Shown piece by piece: positions 16,012 through 25,967 of a stretch of 64,000 bases of DNA. Numbering within the stretch: the first letter of the stretch is position 1; each line of letters opens with the position of its first letter. Both the position numbers and the translations under genes were made by a program. The notes under the pieces are model-generated. The model ran no database searches. It had not been told where the DNA came from and saw only the letters and a program-made list of their open reading frames with translations. The stretch is from Wenzhouxiangella sp. AB-CW3 (GTDB taxonomy: Bacteria > Pseudomonadota > Gammaproteobacteria > Xanthomonadales > Wenzhouxiangellaceae): the NCBI RefSeq assembly GCF_014725735.1, contig NZ_CP061368.1, forward strand, positions 449,225 to 513,224. Reading direction: 5' to 3'.

Positions 16012-17063
16012 GACCAGAAGCGTTGCAGCCGCTCACCAAGCCAGCGTTTGAGGCCGCCCGGGGTTTCCAGGTAGTGCTTGCATTCGGTCTCGAGTTCGTC
16101 GGGCTGGTTGGCCAGTTGTTCCACCGCCATCCAGTGATTCCAGGGCACGGCCAGTGACCAGTCGGCTTCGTCGATCAGGCAGTTGGGCAGGCGGTAGTGC
16201 CAGGCCGGTCTGGGCTTGATCAGGTCCCGCTCCACCGGTGCGTCCATCACTCGGTCCTCATCGAGGTGGGCCAGTAGTGGCAGCAGGTCAAGCGGCCGGT
16301 TGCGTGTTGGCGTCATGGCGAGAAAATCGTCGATCAGTCGTCGCTGGTCTGGTTGATAGTCGGGGTCCAGTACATGCCGGACATAGTCTTCAGGGTAGGG
16401 CTGAACGTAGGGCGTGATGCGTCGGGAAAAATCGACATCCTCTGCCTCAAGCAACCATTCGTATCGAAGCAGAAAAGCGCGCAGCAGTGACAGGATGTCG
16501 TTGGCTTCAACGCTGGCCACTTCGATATTGAGGTGCAGGCCGAAGGCATAGAACGGCGAGGAATGGGTGCCGCGAGCCCCGGCTTCATGCAGTTCCTTGC
16601 GGATGGCATCGAGCTCGGGCAGACGCGTCCAGGGAATGGGTGGCCCAACCAGTTCCAGCGGCACCACCAGCCCGGCCACTTTCGACATGACTTGCTCCAG
16701 ATTCTCGCGAGTCTCGCCCTCGCCAATGTCGATACCCAGATCCTGAAGGTGTTTCTGATAGCCCCTGCTTTTGAGGATGTCGGCATCCAGTTCGATGCGG
16801 AAGTCGCCCAGCGTGGTGTCTCTGACCGTGCTTTCAAACGGACTGGAACGCTTCATCTCACCACCGGCGGTCGCCATGACCGCTTTGGCCATCTGATCAG
16901 GCGTGATGCCGCTCAACTCCAGTTCCACTCCCACCTTGCGAGCTTCCCCCCGGGGATTGTCGCCACGAGGTGGTTGGATGAAATCGCTACCGCTACTGCT
17001 GGATTCAGGCAATGGATTGACCGCTGGGTGCTGGTGCTTCTGAAAGGATAGCCCAGAGTGCAT
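16008..17063 (-). CDS. Putative amidoligase (COOH-NH2 ligase, Amidoligase_2 family)
   Basis: A 351-residue protein recognised by the amidoligase pattern: GVELELSGI at the start of the domain (about residue 44), then DFRIELDADI and the GLHLNIEV (G-x-H-x-N) motif around residue 175. The glutamine-synthetase-like amidoligases join a carboxylate to an amine using ATP. In known gene pairs they occur beside a class I GATase-type hydrolase, exactly as here. The first 40 residues are rich in Pro and Ser and probably disordered. The substrate is unknown. No strong ribosome site is seen before the ATG at 17063, so the start may be internal. Confidence 0.8.
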   Translation of the reverse strand: MHSGLSFQKHQHPAVNPLPESSSSGSDFIQPPRGDNPRGEARKVGVELELSGITPDQMAKAVMATAGGEMKRSSPFESTVRDTTLGDFRIELDADILKSRGYQKHLQDLGIDIGEGETRENLEQVMSKVAGLVVPLELVGPPIPWTRLPELDAIRKELHEAGARGTHSSPFYAFGLHLNIEVASVEANDILSLLRAFLLRYEWLLEAEDVDFSRRITPYVQPYPEDYVRHVLDPDYQPDQRRLIDDFLAMTPTRNRPLDLLPLLAHLDEDRVMDAPVERDLIKPRPAWHYRLPNCLIDEADWSLAVPWNHWMAVEQLANQPDELETECKHYLETPGGLKRWLGERLQRFWS

Positions 17064-17137
17064 GCCCGCGACGGCAAAGATCGTGAACGGCCCTCGGCGT
17101 CCACTCGCTACAGGATCGGAGCGATTGTGGCTTCGAG

Positions 17138-17831
17138 GCCGGTCTTGAGCGGGAGGCTCCGCTTCAGTTCAATGCGGTGGTTAGTGGGCCATGCGGTCAA
17201 TTATTAACCCGGCACGAATGTAGATCACATTCAGGGCTTCAATCAGGGCCCGAATCAAGGCGTCGCTCGCCGCCAAGGGTGATCCCCTTGGCAAGAGCGA
17301 GAACGCAGAGTCGGGCCCTGATTGAAGCCCCTAACTATCTGATTCTAAAAAGTCAGGCCGCAGTGTGCGCTTCGGCAGACTGCGTTATCGAAACTTGCTG
17401 TAGGAGTGCTACAGCGGCGTTGCGCTGCCTTGCTGCCGAAGCGCACACTGCGGCTGAATGCGATCTACATTCGTGCCGGGTTAATAGGTAACGCTCAGCC
17501 GTCGCACAAGCGTCGTGGGCAAGGCGCGCGAGCGCAGGACTGGCCGTCGCCAATTCAAGCGAGTGGAACACGTGCAGCGGCTCCACTCGCAAGGCTTCAT
17601 TCGCTACGCGAAAGTCGCCATGCGGTTTCGCCTGCCCTGCCCACGGCGCTTGTGCGACGGCCCTTCGGGAGTCACTGTGCTGGCGCGACTCGGCGTTGCG
17701 TTTCTTGGCAAGGATGCTGCCATTCCCGGCGAAACGCGCCTTGATTCGCGCCAGCGCAGTGGCTCTGAGCGTTACCTATTTGACCGCATGGCCCACTAGG
17801 CCTTCAGCGAACCCTCCCACTCAAGCCCGGC
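17138..17831. repeat. Large nested palindromic element (multi-branched inverted repeats)
   Basis: This fills most of the gene-free stretch 17064-18037. Paired arms read from the sequence: P1 17182-17200 with 17780-17798 (19/19); P2 17204-17233 with 17455-17484 (29/30); P3 17234-17253 with 17311-17330 (20/20); P4 17357-17378 with 17433-17454 (22/22); P5 17485-17498 with 17765-17778 (14/14); P6 17499-17525 with 17634-17660 (25/27); P7 17670-17688 with 17746-17764 (17/19, both mismatches G-U in RNA); a mini-hairpin with a UUCG loop at 17661-17669. P3, P4 and P6 contain further hairpins (17272-17292, 17397-17415, 17559-17590). An outer imperfect pair is 17138-17167 with 17802-17831 (about 24/30). 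Stems abut almost without spacers, forming two multi-way junctions. No convincing ORF lies inside. No known family was recognised. Confidence 0.9.
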
Positions 17832-17840
17832 ACGTCGCCC

Positions 17841-17871
17841 AAAAAAGAAAACCCCGGCACAGCGGCCGGGG
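17841..17871 (-). terminator. Intrinsic terminator, minus strand, downstream of groEL
   Basis: On the minus strand CCCCGGC and GCCGGGG (17865-17871 and 17852-17858) form a 7-bp stem with a 6-base loop, followed by TTTTCTTTTTT (plus-strand A-run at 17841-17851). It lies about 165 bp beyond the groEL stop, after the palindrome at 17922-18021, and most likely ends the groESL transcript. It also closes the region next to the nested element. Confidence 0.8.
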
Positions 17872-17921
17872 TTTCGATGCATACGGGCGTTGCCATTGGC
17901 GCATGCATAGGGACTAGAAGG

Positions 17922-18021
17922 TCCTGGTTCCAGGCAAGGCGCGGGGCGGCTGGGGAGCGGAGCGTACCTTGATGGTACGTGAGCATCGCCAGCCGCCGCG
18001 CAACGCCGCATGGGGCCAGGA
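17922..18021. repeat. Imperfect palindrome in the groEL 3' region
   Basis: A roughly 100-base imperfect palindrome: outer TCCTGG (17922-17927) with CCAGGA (18016-18021), a middle GC-rich arm at 17941-17953 with 17989-18001 (12/13), and an inner CGTACC/GGTACG hairpin (17963-17968, 17974-17979) with a 5-base loop. It lies between the groEL stop and the terminator, so it would be transcribed as the groESL 3' untranslated region. It looks like a REP/BIME-type repeat. Confidence 0.65.
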
Positions 18022-18037
18022 GATTCGGTCCCGGCGG

Positions 18038-19705
<1,668 letters not shown>

Positions 19706-19736
19706 TCAAATTCGTTCGTGATTGCAGGCGATGTGA

Positions 19737-20027
19737 TCAGGACTCGATGACGGCCATGATGTCGTCTTCGCGCATCACCAGCAGTTCTTCGTCTTCGACC
19801 TTGACCTCGGTGCCGGAGAACTTGCCGAACAGCACCTTGTCGCCGACCTTCACGTCCAGGGCGCGCTGCTCGCCGTTTTCCAGCACCTTGCCGTTGCCCA
19901 CGGCCAGCACTTCGCCGCGGATGGGCTTCTCGGTGGCGCTGTCGGGAATGACGATTCCGCCCGGAGTGGTGCGCTCTTCTTCCACGCGCTTGACGATGAC
20001 GCGATCATGCAAAGGACGCAGTTTCAT
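19737..20027 (-). CDS. groES: Co-chaperonin GroES (Hsp10)
   Basis: The 96-residue heptameric lid of the GroEL cage. It begins [18 protein letters not shown], contains the mobile loop [18 protein letters not shown] and the roof region, and ends with a dome strand [22 protein letters not shown] pattern. A clear ribosome site GGGAGAAA precedes the ATG. It is the first gene of the groESL operon; a heat-shock-type promoter lies about 145 bp upstream. Confidence 0.99.
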   Translation of the reverse strand: MKLRPLHDRVIVKRVEEERTTPGGIVIPDSATEKPIRGEVLAVGNGKVLENGEQRALDVKVGDKVLFGKFSGTEVKVEDEELLVMREDDIMAVIES

Positions 20028-20171
20028 GGGTATTTCTCCCTTAACAACAGTTGTCTTGTGATGAAAAGTCGCGCGCCGCGGGCGACCGAAACCAGTCGCT
20101 AGCGGTGCATCCTTGGGTTGCTGCGGTTGGCGTCAAGCCAGGCTTTTCGCGAACCGCCGACACGCTCTGGC

Positions 20172-20201
20172 AAATGGAGCCCACCGGCAGCCATTTCAAG
20201 G
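20172..20201 (-). promoter_or_regulatory. Sigma-32-type heat-shock promoter for groESL
   Basis: On the minus strand CCTTGAAA (20194-20201) is followed after the -35 CTTGAA by a 15-base spacer and CTCCATTT (20172-20179). The sigma-32 consensus is CTTGAA and CCCCATNT with about the same spacing, and the Escherichia coli groE promoter also has 15 bases. The only mismatch in the -10 element is T for C at its second base. It would give a 5' leader of about 140 bases. Confidence 0.7.
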
Positions 20202-20326
20202 CTTGGGCAGGGCCGGGGCGCAATTTTTTGACGTTCTCCCGACGGGGCGATTGTTTCTTCCGCGAATCATTCGCGCTACCCTTCGCGATTGGATTCCCTG
20301 CTGACATAGCTGATGAGGAGCAGATC

Positions 20327-20647
20327 ATGTCCGAGGATCTCTGCCTGGTGCTGACGACCTGTCCCGACGAGGATTCGGCTGAACGACTGGCCGCCGTACT
20401 GGTCGAACAACGGCTGGCCGCCTGCGTATCGGCCGGGAGTCCGGCGCGCTCGACTTATCCCTGGCAGGGGAGCATTGAGCATGAGCGCGAGATTCCGCTG
20501 ACGATCAAGACCGTCCGCGAGAAGGTTCCGGCCTTGTCCGAGGCCTTGGTGGCCCACCATCCCTACGAGGTTCCGGAGCTGCTGGTGCTGCCGGTTATCG
20601 ATGGGCTGGACGCCTACACTCAATGGATCAGAGACTGGATTCAATGA
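20327..20647 (+). CDS. cutA: Divalent-cation tolerance protein CutA
   Basis: A 106-residue trimeric CutA protein. It shows LVLTTCPDEDSAERLAAVLVEQRLAACVS at the N-terminus, the STYPWQGSIEHEREIPLTIKT core and HPYEVPELLVLPV. CutA is linked to copper tolerance, though its direct role is unclear. The ATG at 20327 with GAGGAG 6 bases upstream is preferred over a longer frame from 20051, which runs through the groES promoter region. Its stop overlaps the dsbD start (ATGA), so cutA and dsbD are co-translated. Confidence 0.96.
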   Translation: MSEDLCLVLTTCPDEDSAERLAAVLVEQRLAACVSAGSPARSTYPWQGSIEHEREIPLTIKTVREKVPALSEALVAHHPYEVPELLVLPVIDGLDAYTQWIRDWIQ

Positions 20648-22917
20648 CCAAACAGGAATTGCAGCGGCCCGCCCGCTTCCTGCTGCGACTGGCCGCACTG
20701 GCCCTGGCCGCGGCCACCCTGGTACCGCTCCAGGCGCAGATCGGCCCGGACGACCTGCTGCCGGTCGAGGAGGCCTTCGCCATCGACTGGGCCCAGGAAG
20801 GCGATGAGCTGGTTGTCGGCTGGGACATCGCCGAGGGCTACTACATGTATCGCCACGCCTTCGAGTTCGAGGCGGCGAGCGAGGGGCTGGAGCTGGACGA
20901 TGCGGCGATTCCACCCGGCGAGCAGATTGTCGACGAGTTCTTTGGCGAGACCGAAACCTATCGTGACCGCGTCGAGATCCGGATTCCGGTCAAGGCTGCA
21001 CCGGCCGGAGGGGATCTGACGGTCAACGTGCGCTCCCAGGGCTGCGCCGATCTCGGCGTGTGCTACCCGCCCCACCGCGAACAGATCGAGCTGGTCTGGG
21101 CCGACACCGCGCCCGCGGGTTCGGCGAGGGATATCGCGTCCACGACACCGGCCAGCCAGGGCGGCCTGGGTGATCTGTTCTCGGGCGCACCCGAGGGCCT
21201 GGTGCCGGCCGAAGAAGCGTTTTCATTCGAGGCATTCGCGGTCGATGCCGGGCGCATTCTGGTACGAGTCGTCGCGCTGCCAGACTATTACCTGTATCGC
21301 GAACAGTTTGCCTTCCGGCTCGCCGATGACGAGATCGACATTGTTCAGGCCTTGTTGCCGGCGGGCGAAGCCAAGGTCGACGAGTTTTTTGGCGAAACCG
21401 AGGTTTATTTCGGCGAGGTCGAGATTCCGCTGGAGTTGACCCGGCCCGCCGGCTCGGCGCAGGCCGTGACCCTGGAGGTCGATTACCAGGGTTGCTGGGA
21501 AGGCGGTGTCTGCTTCCCGCCGCTCACGCACGGCATGACGGTCGACCTGCCGCCTTCAGACGTCGGTGTGCGGGTTGACGGTACCCCAACCGATGACCCG
21601 GCAGATGAGCCCGCGCCCGAAGTGGCCATGGCCGAGCAGGACCGCCTGGCCGCGGCCCTGGCCGGTCGTCCGGCGCTGGCGCTGACGCTGTTTCTGATTG
21701 CCGGTTTGCTGCTGGCCTTCACACCCTGCGTTTTCCCCATGGTGCCGATTCTGTCGGGCCTGATTGCCGGGGAAGGTGATCGCATGACGACCGGGCGGGC
21801 TTTCCGGCTGTCGCTGGTCTATGTGCTGGCCATGGCCCTGGTCTACACCGCCTTTGGTGTGGTCGCCGGTCTGTTTGGCCAGAACCTGCAGGCTGTCTTC
21901 CAGCATCCGGCGGTGCTGTCGTCATTCGCCGGCCTGTTTGTGCTGCTGTCGCTGGCCATGTTCGGTTTCTACGATCTGCAACTGCCCGCATCCTGGCAGA
22001 CCCGGCTCAATGAATGGTCCAACCGGGCCGAGGGCGGCACGCTGATGGGGGCGGCCATCATGGGCGCGCTGTCGGCGTTGATTGTCGGTCCCTGCGTGGC
22101 GCCGGCGCTGATGGGTGCGCTGATTTACATCGGTCAGACCGGTGATGCCATGCTGGGGGGTGCGGCCCTGTTTGCCATGGCCATGGGCATGGGCATTCCG
22201 CTGGTGATCTGGGGAACATCGGCCGGTCGTCTGCTGCCCCGGGCCGGTGCCTGGATGAACGCCGTCAAGGCCGTGTTCGGCGTCGGCCTGCTGGCCCTGG
22301 CGGTGTGGATGCTGGAGCGGGTGGTGCCTCCGGCCGTGACCATGATGCTGTGGGGCATGCTGGCCATTGCCAGTGGCATCTATCTGGGTGCGCTGACCCG
22401 GCTGGATGATTCGGCGTCGGGCTGGAAGAAGCTGTGGCAGTCGTTGGGCGTGATCATGCTGGTGCTGGGTATTCTGCAGCTCATTGGTGCCGCATCCGGC
22501 GGTCGGGACTGGACCCGCCCGCTTGGCCACCTGGCCGGCGGCGGTGGTGCGGTGCCCGCGGCGGAAGTCAGTTTCCGGCACGTCGAAACACTGGACGAGT
22601 TGCAGGGCGCCATCGCGTCGTCGACGCGCCCGGTCTTCGTTGATTTCTATGCCGACTGGTGTGTGGATTGCGTGCGCATGGAGCGGCGTACCTTCCCGGA
22701 CCCGGAGGTGGCCCGGCGCATGGCCGACTTCACCCTGCTCAAGGTTGATGTCACCGACTACACCAGCAACCACCAGGAGATTCTGTCTCACTTCGGCCTG
22801 ATTGGCCCGCCGGCCTACCTGTTCTTTGTTGATGGCGAGGAGTTGCAGCAGCACCGCACTTTCGGTTTCCTTAATCCCAACCGCTTTTCCAGTCTGCTCG
22901 ACGAGGTCAGCTCATGA
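20644..22917 (+). CDS. dsbD: Thiol:disulfide interchange protein DsbD with duplicated N-terminal domain
   Basis: DsbD carries electrons from cytoplasmic thioredoxin across the inner membrane to periplasmic thiol proteins. The 757-residue protein is longer than the usual 565-620 because it has two tandem alpha domains, each ending in a cysteine pair: CADLGVC (C134, C140) and CWEGGVC (C284, C290). Then come the eight-helix beta domain with C362 (FTPCVFPMVP) and C484 (GPCVAPALM), and the C-terminal thioredoxin-like gamma domain with CVDC (C673, C676). A signal peptide is at residues 10-32. It is followed by a TlpA-like gene overlapping by 4 bp. Confidence 0.95.
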   Translation: MTKQELQRPARFLLRLAALALAAATLVPLQAQIGPDDLLPVEEAFAIDWAQEGDELVVGWDIAEGYYMYRHAFEFEAASEGLELDDAAIPPGEQIVDEFFGETETYRDRVEIRIPVKAAPAGGDLTVNVRSQGCADLGVCYPPHREQIELVWADTAPAGSARDIASTTPASQGGLGDLFSGAPEGLVPAEEAFSFEAFAVDAGRILVRVVALPDYYLYREQFAFRLADDEIDIVQALLPAGEAKVDEFFGETEVYFGEVEIPLELTRPAGSAQAVTLEVDYQGCWEGGVCFPPLTHGMTVDLPPSDVGVRVDGTPTDDPADEPAPEVAMAEQDRLAAALAGRPALALTLFLIAGLLLAFTPCVFPMVPILSGLIAGEGDRMTTGRAFRLSLVYVLAMALVYTAFGVVAGLFGQNLQAVFQHPAVLSSFAGLFVLLSLAMFGFYDLQLPASWQTRLNEWSNRAEGGTLMGAAIMGALSALIVGPCVAPALMGALIYIGQTGDAMLGGAALFAMAMGMGIPLVIWGTSAGRLLPRAGAWMNAVKAVFGVGLLALAVWMLERVVPPAVTMMLWGMLAIASGIYLGALTRLDDSASGWKKLWQSLGVIMLVLGILQLIGAASGGRDWTRPLGHLAGGGGAVPAAEVSFRHVETLDELQGAIASSTRPVFVDFYADWCVDCVRMERRTFPDPEVARRMADFTLLKVDVTDYTSNHQEILSHFGLIGPPAYLFFVDGEELQQHRTFGFLNPNRFSSLLDEVSS

Positions 22918-23462
22918 GAACATTCCGACTGTTCATGCTGGTCGCGATCATTGGCTTCGGGCTGGGTGCCGCCCTGGCCTGGATGACTCGGGGTGGCGAT
23001 CCCACGCCGCCACCCGGCACCGAGGGGGCCGAGGTCGGCGACCCGCGGCCCGATTTCCGTCATGCCACGCTCGATGGTGACTGGCTTGAGGCCACGGATT
23101 TCGACGGCCTGCCCATGCTGGTCAATTTCTGGGCCACGTGGTGTGCGCCCTGCCGTCGTGAAATGCCGGTGTTGCAGGCCGCCAGTGAGCAGCATGCCGG
23201 TGAACTGTCGGTGGTCGGCCTGGCCCTGGATGATCCCGATCCTGTGCGTGACTTTCTCGAAGAACTGGGCATCGACTACCCCGTGGCGGTCGGCGAGGCC
23301 GACGTCATGCGCACGCAGCGCGCCTGGGGTAATTCCGCCGGTGTCCTGCCCTACACGGTGCTGGTGGATGCCGGCGGCACCATCCAGTGGCAGCACTATG
23401 GAGAGGTGACGGCCGAAGAGCTTGACGAAGTGCTCGCCGACTGGCTGCAGGATGGTGGCTGA
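22914..23462 (+). CDS. TlpA/ResA-type membrane-anchored thioredoxin
   Basis: A 182-residue periplasmic thiol-disulfide reductase with an uncleaved N-terminal anchor (residues 5-24) and a thioredoxin fold with CAPC (C77-C80) in NFWATWCAPCRREMPVL. The cis-proline strand is VLPYTVLVD. It overlaps dsbD by 4 bp, so it is the likely client that DsbD keeps reduced, for example for cytochrome c maturation or disulfide correction. A second TlpA-like gene is at 60732. Confidence 0.92.
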   Translation: MRTFRLFMLVAIIGFGLGAALAWMTRGGDPTPPPGTEGAEVGDPRPDFRHATLDGDWLEATDFDGLPMLVNFWATWCAPCRREMPVLQAASEQHAGELSVVGLALDDPDPVRDFLEELGIDYPVAVGEADVMRTQRAWGNSAGVLPYTVLVDAGGTIQWQHYGEVTAEELDEVLADWLQDGG

Positions 23463-23549
23463 CCGGAACCTGTAGTGTCTTTCCCCGAACATGTGGACAT
23501 TTGCCTGCATTTGGGGCACACTCCGACGCTTTGAGAGGTCGGAGATGTC

Positions 23550-23996
23550 ATGACTGCCGTGCTGGTTGTTCACGGGCCGAATCTGAATCTGCTCGGTACT
23601 CGTGAACCCGACATCTACGGGCCCACGACACTGGAGGAGATCAATGCCCGGCTGGCGCGCTTCGCGGCTGCCTGCGACATCGATCTGGACTGTTTCCAGT
23701 CCAATGCAGAACATGAGCTGGTCGAAAGAATCCAGCGTTCGGCACAGGATGGAACCGACTGGATCCTGATCAATCCGGCCGGGCTGACGCATACTTCTGT
23801 GGTGCTGAGGGATGCGCTGGCCGCGGCGGGCCGACCTTTCGTAGAAGTTCATCTGAGCAATCCGCAGGCGCGCGAGACCTTTCGGCATCGCTCGCTGATC
23901 AGTGATCTGGCTGCCGGCACCATCGCCGGTTTTGGTGCCGATTCCTATCTTCTGGCGCTGCAGGCGGTTGTCAACAAAACAGAATCCCCGGGGTAA
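23550..23996 (+). CDS. aroQ: Type II 3-dehydroquinate dehydratase
   Basis: Third step of the shikimate pathway, 3-dehydroquinate to 3-dehydroshikimate. The 148-residue dodecameric type II enzyme has [16 protein letters not shown] with the catalytic tyrosine, [16 protein letters not shown] with the conserved His and [25 protein letters not shown] precedes the ATG. It lies 8 bp before accB, the conserved aroQ-accB-accC order. Confidence 0.98.
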   Translation: MTAVLVVHGPNLNLLGTREPDIYGPTTLEEINARLARFAAACDIDLDCFQSNAEHELVERIQRSAQDGTDWILINPAGLTHTSVVLRDALAAAGRPFVEVHLSNPQARETFRHRSLISDLAAGTIAGFGADSYLLALQAVVNKTESPG

Positions 23997-24004
23997 TCAA
24001 GATA

Positions 24005-24496
24005 ATGGACCTGAGAAAAATCAAGAAGCTGATCGAGTTGCTCGAAGAATCCGAACTGGCCGAAATCGAGATTCACGAAGGTGAGGAGTCGGTGCGTCTG
24101 ACCCGGCAGCACCCCCAGCCTTCCGGCGCGCAGGCTTTCGCTCTGCCGCCGCAGCAGCCGGCCCATGCACCGGCGGCCGCCCCTGCTTCGGCGCCGGCAC
24201 CGACGCCGGCATCGCCCACTGCCGCCGATGGCGATGATGGCGAGGCCCTGCCGGATGGCGAGGTGGTTCGTTCGCCCATGGTCGGTACTTTCTATTCGGC
24301 ATCCAGCCCCGAGGCTGATCCGTTTGTGCGGGTGGGCAGCACGGTATCGACCGGGGATACGCTGTGCCTGGTTGAAGCCATGAAGATGTTCAACCAGATC
24401 GAGGCGGAGTTCTCCGGCAAGGTGGTGGCCGTACTGGCCGAGGATGGTCAGCCGGTCGAATTCGACCAGCCGCTGTTTGTCATCGAGAAGGGCTGA
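24005..24496 (+). CDS. accB: Biotin carboxyl carrier protein of acetyl-CoA carboxylase
   Basis: BCCP carries carboxybiotin between AccC and AccAD in the first step of fatty acid synthesis. The 163-residue product has the N-terminal helix [15 protein letters not shown], an Ala/Pro-rich linker (about residues 36-75) and the biotinyl domain with [14 protein letters not shown], biotin on K127. It ends 2 bp before accC. Confidence 0.98.
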   Translation: MDLRKIKKLIELLEESELAEIEIHEGEESVRLTRQHPQPSGAQAFALPPQQPAHAPAAAPASAPAPTPASPTAADGDDGEALPDGEVVRSPMVGTFYSASSPEADPFVRVGSTVSTGDTLCLVEAMKMFNQIEAEFSGKVVAVLAEDGQPVEFDQPLFVIEKG

Positions 24497-24498
24497 TC

Positions 24499-25848
24499 AT
24501 GCAAGCATTCCGCAAGGTTCTGATCGCCAATCGCGGCGAGATTGCACTGCGCATACTTCGTGCCTGCCAGGCCATGGGGATTCGCACGGTTGCCGTGCAC
24601 TCCACGGTTGACCGCAACCTCAAGCATGTCGGCATGGCCGACGAATCGGTCTGTATCGGCCCGGCTCCGGCGGCCCAGAGCTACCTCAATGTGCCGGCCA
24701 TTATCGCGGCCATGGAAGTGACGGATGCCGAAGCCGTGCATCCCGGATACGGTTTCCTGGCCGAGAATGCCGATTTTGCCGAACGCGTGGAGGAATCCGG
24801 GTTTACCTTCATTGGTCCACGGGCCGAAACCATCCGCCTGATGGGCGACAAGGTCTCGGCGATCAACGCCATGCGTCAGGCCGGCGTGCCCTGCGTGCCC
24901 GGTTCCAACGGGCCGCTGGACAGCGACGAGCGGCGAACGCGGCGCCTGGCCGAGGAAATCGGCTACCCGGTGCTGATCAAGGCCGCCGCCGGCGGCGGTG
25001 GTCGTGGCATGCGCGTGGTCGAGCGTCCGGAGGATCTCATCCGGTCGATCAGCCTGACTCGCCAGGAGGCCAAGAGCGGTTTTGGCGATGACACCGTCTA
25101 CATGGAGAAATACCTGACCAACCCGCGCCACGTGGAAATCCAGGTATTGGCCGATGCCCATGGCAATGCCGTGCATTTGGGCGAGCGCGATTGCTCCATG
25201 CAGCGTCGACACCAGAAGGTCATCGAAGAAGCGCCGGCTCCGGGCATTACCGATGAAGAGAGGACGCGCATCGGACGAATCTGTACCGATGCCTGCAAGC
25301 GTATCGGCTACCTGGGTGCCGGCACATTCGAGTTCCTGTACGAGGACGGCGAGTTCTACTTCATCGAAATGAACACCCGCATCCAGGTCGAGCACCCGGT
25401 GACCGAGTGCGTGACCGGCCTGGACTTGATTCGCGCCCAGATGCTGGCCGCCGCCGGTGAGCCGCTACCCTTCACCCAAGACGATGTCCGTATGCAGGGT
25501 CACGCCATCGAGTGCCGAATCAACGCCGAAGATCCGGAACGCTTCATTCCCCAGCCGGGACGCATCGAGGCCTTCCACGCACCCGGTGGCCCGGGGGTGC
25601 GGGTCGACTCCCACATCTACGACGGCTACAGCGTGCCGCCGAACTACGACTCGATGATCGGCAAGCTGATTACCCATGGCGAGGACCGCGCATCGGCCAT
25701 CGCCCGCATGCGGGTTGCACTCGATGAAATGGTCTTGCGCGGCGTGGTCAACAATATTCCCCTGCACCAGCGACTGCTGAAAGACTCCGGCTTCGTCGAA
25801 GGCGGAACCAACATCCACTACCTGGAAAAGTTGCTGAAAGGCGGGTAA
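24499..25848 (+). CDS. accC: Acetyl-CoA carboxylase biotin carboxylase subunit
   Basis: The ATP-grasp enzyme that carboxylates biotin on AccB. The 449-residue product has the N-terminal [17 protein letters not shown], the ATP-lid glycine loop [14 protein letters not shown], the active-site block [16 protein letters not shown], and [12 protein letters not shown]. In many relatives prmA comes next; here the operon ends in a heptanucleotide array and the convergent chp cluster. Confidence 0.99.
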   Translation: MQAFRKVLIANRGEIALRILRACQAMGIRTVAVHSTVDRNLKHVGMADESVCIGPAPAAQSYLNVPAIIAAMEVTDAEAVHPGYGFLAENADFAERVEESGFTFIGPRAETIRLMGDKVSAINAMRQAGVPCVPGSNGPLDSDERRTRRLAEEIGYPVLIKAAAGGGGRGMRVVERPEDLIRSISLTRQEAKSGFGDDTVYMEKYLTNPRHVEIQVLADAHGNAVHLGERDCSMQRRHQKVIEEAPAPGITDEERTRIGRICTDACKRIGYLGAGTFEFLYEDGEFYFIEMNTRIQVEHPVTECVTGLDLIRAQMLAAAGEPLPFTQDDVRMQGHAIECRINAEDPERFIPQPGRIEAFHAPGGPGVRVDSHIYDGYSVPPNYDSMIGKLITHGEDRASAIARMRVALDEMVLRGVVNNIPLHQRLLKDSGFVEGGTNIHYLEKLLKGG

Positions 25849-25850
25849 CG

Positions 25851-25962
25851 GTGAAAGGTGAAAGGTGAAAGGTGAAAGGTGAAAGGTGAAAGGTGAAAGG
25901 GGCAGATGCCACACCTTTCTCTCTATCCTTTTACCTCTTACCTTTTACCTTTCACCTTTTAC
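25851..25962. repeat. Opposed heptanucleotide arrays (GTGAAAG)7 / (CTTTTAC-like)5
   Basis: Seven perfect copies of GTGAAAG run from 25851 to 25899, right after the accC stop. After 28 bases of other sequence, five copies of the complementary type (CTTTTAC, CTCTTAC, CTTTTAC, CTTTCAC, CTTTTAC) run from 25928 to 25962. The two arrays can pair into a long stem between the convergent accC and chpC genes and may act as a transcription barrier. The same heptamer recurs at 47090-47164. Confidence 0.9.
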
Positions 25963-25967
25963 CGCCG

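Noticed and set aside
17177..17799. Several short ORFs on both strands (for example 17177-17491 plus and 17353-17592 minus)
   Set aside because: They encode mirrored peptides such as TRHECRSHS on both strands simply because the DNA is palindromic. No ribosome sites or protein-like features are seen.
17138..17831. Insertion sequence or integron for the nested element
   Set aside because: No transposase, integrase or clear direct target duplication is visible; only inverted repeats are seen.
20051..20326. Upstream extension of cutA by 92 residues
   Set aside because: It crosses the groES promoter region, has no family similarity, and the ATG at 20327 has a GAGGAG ribosome site.
25851..25962. 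CRISPR array
   Set aside because: The units are seven bases long with no spacers, and no cas genes are in the window.
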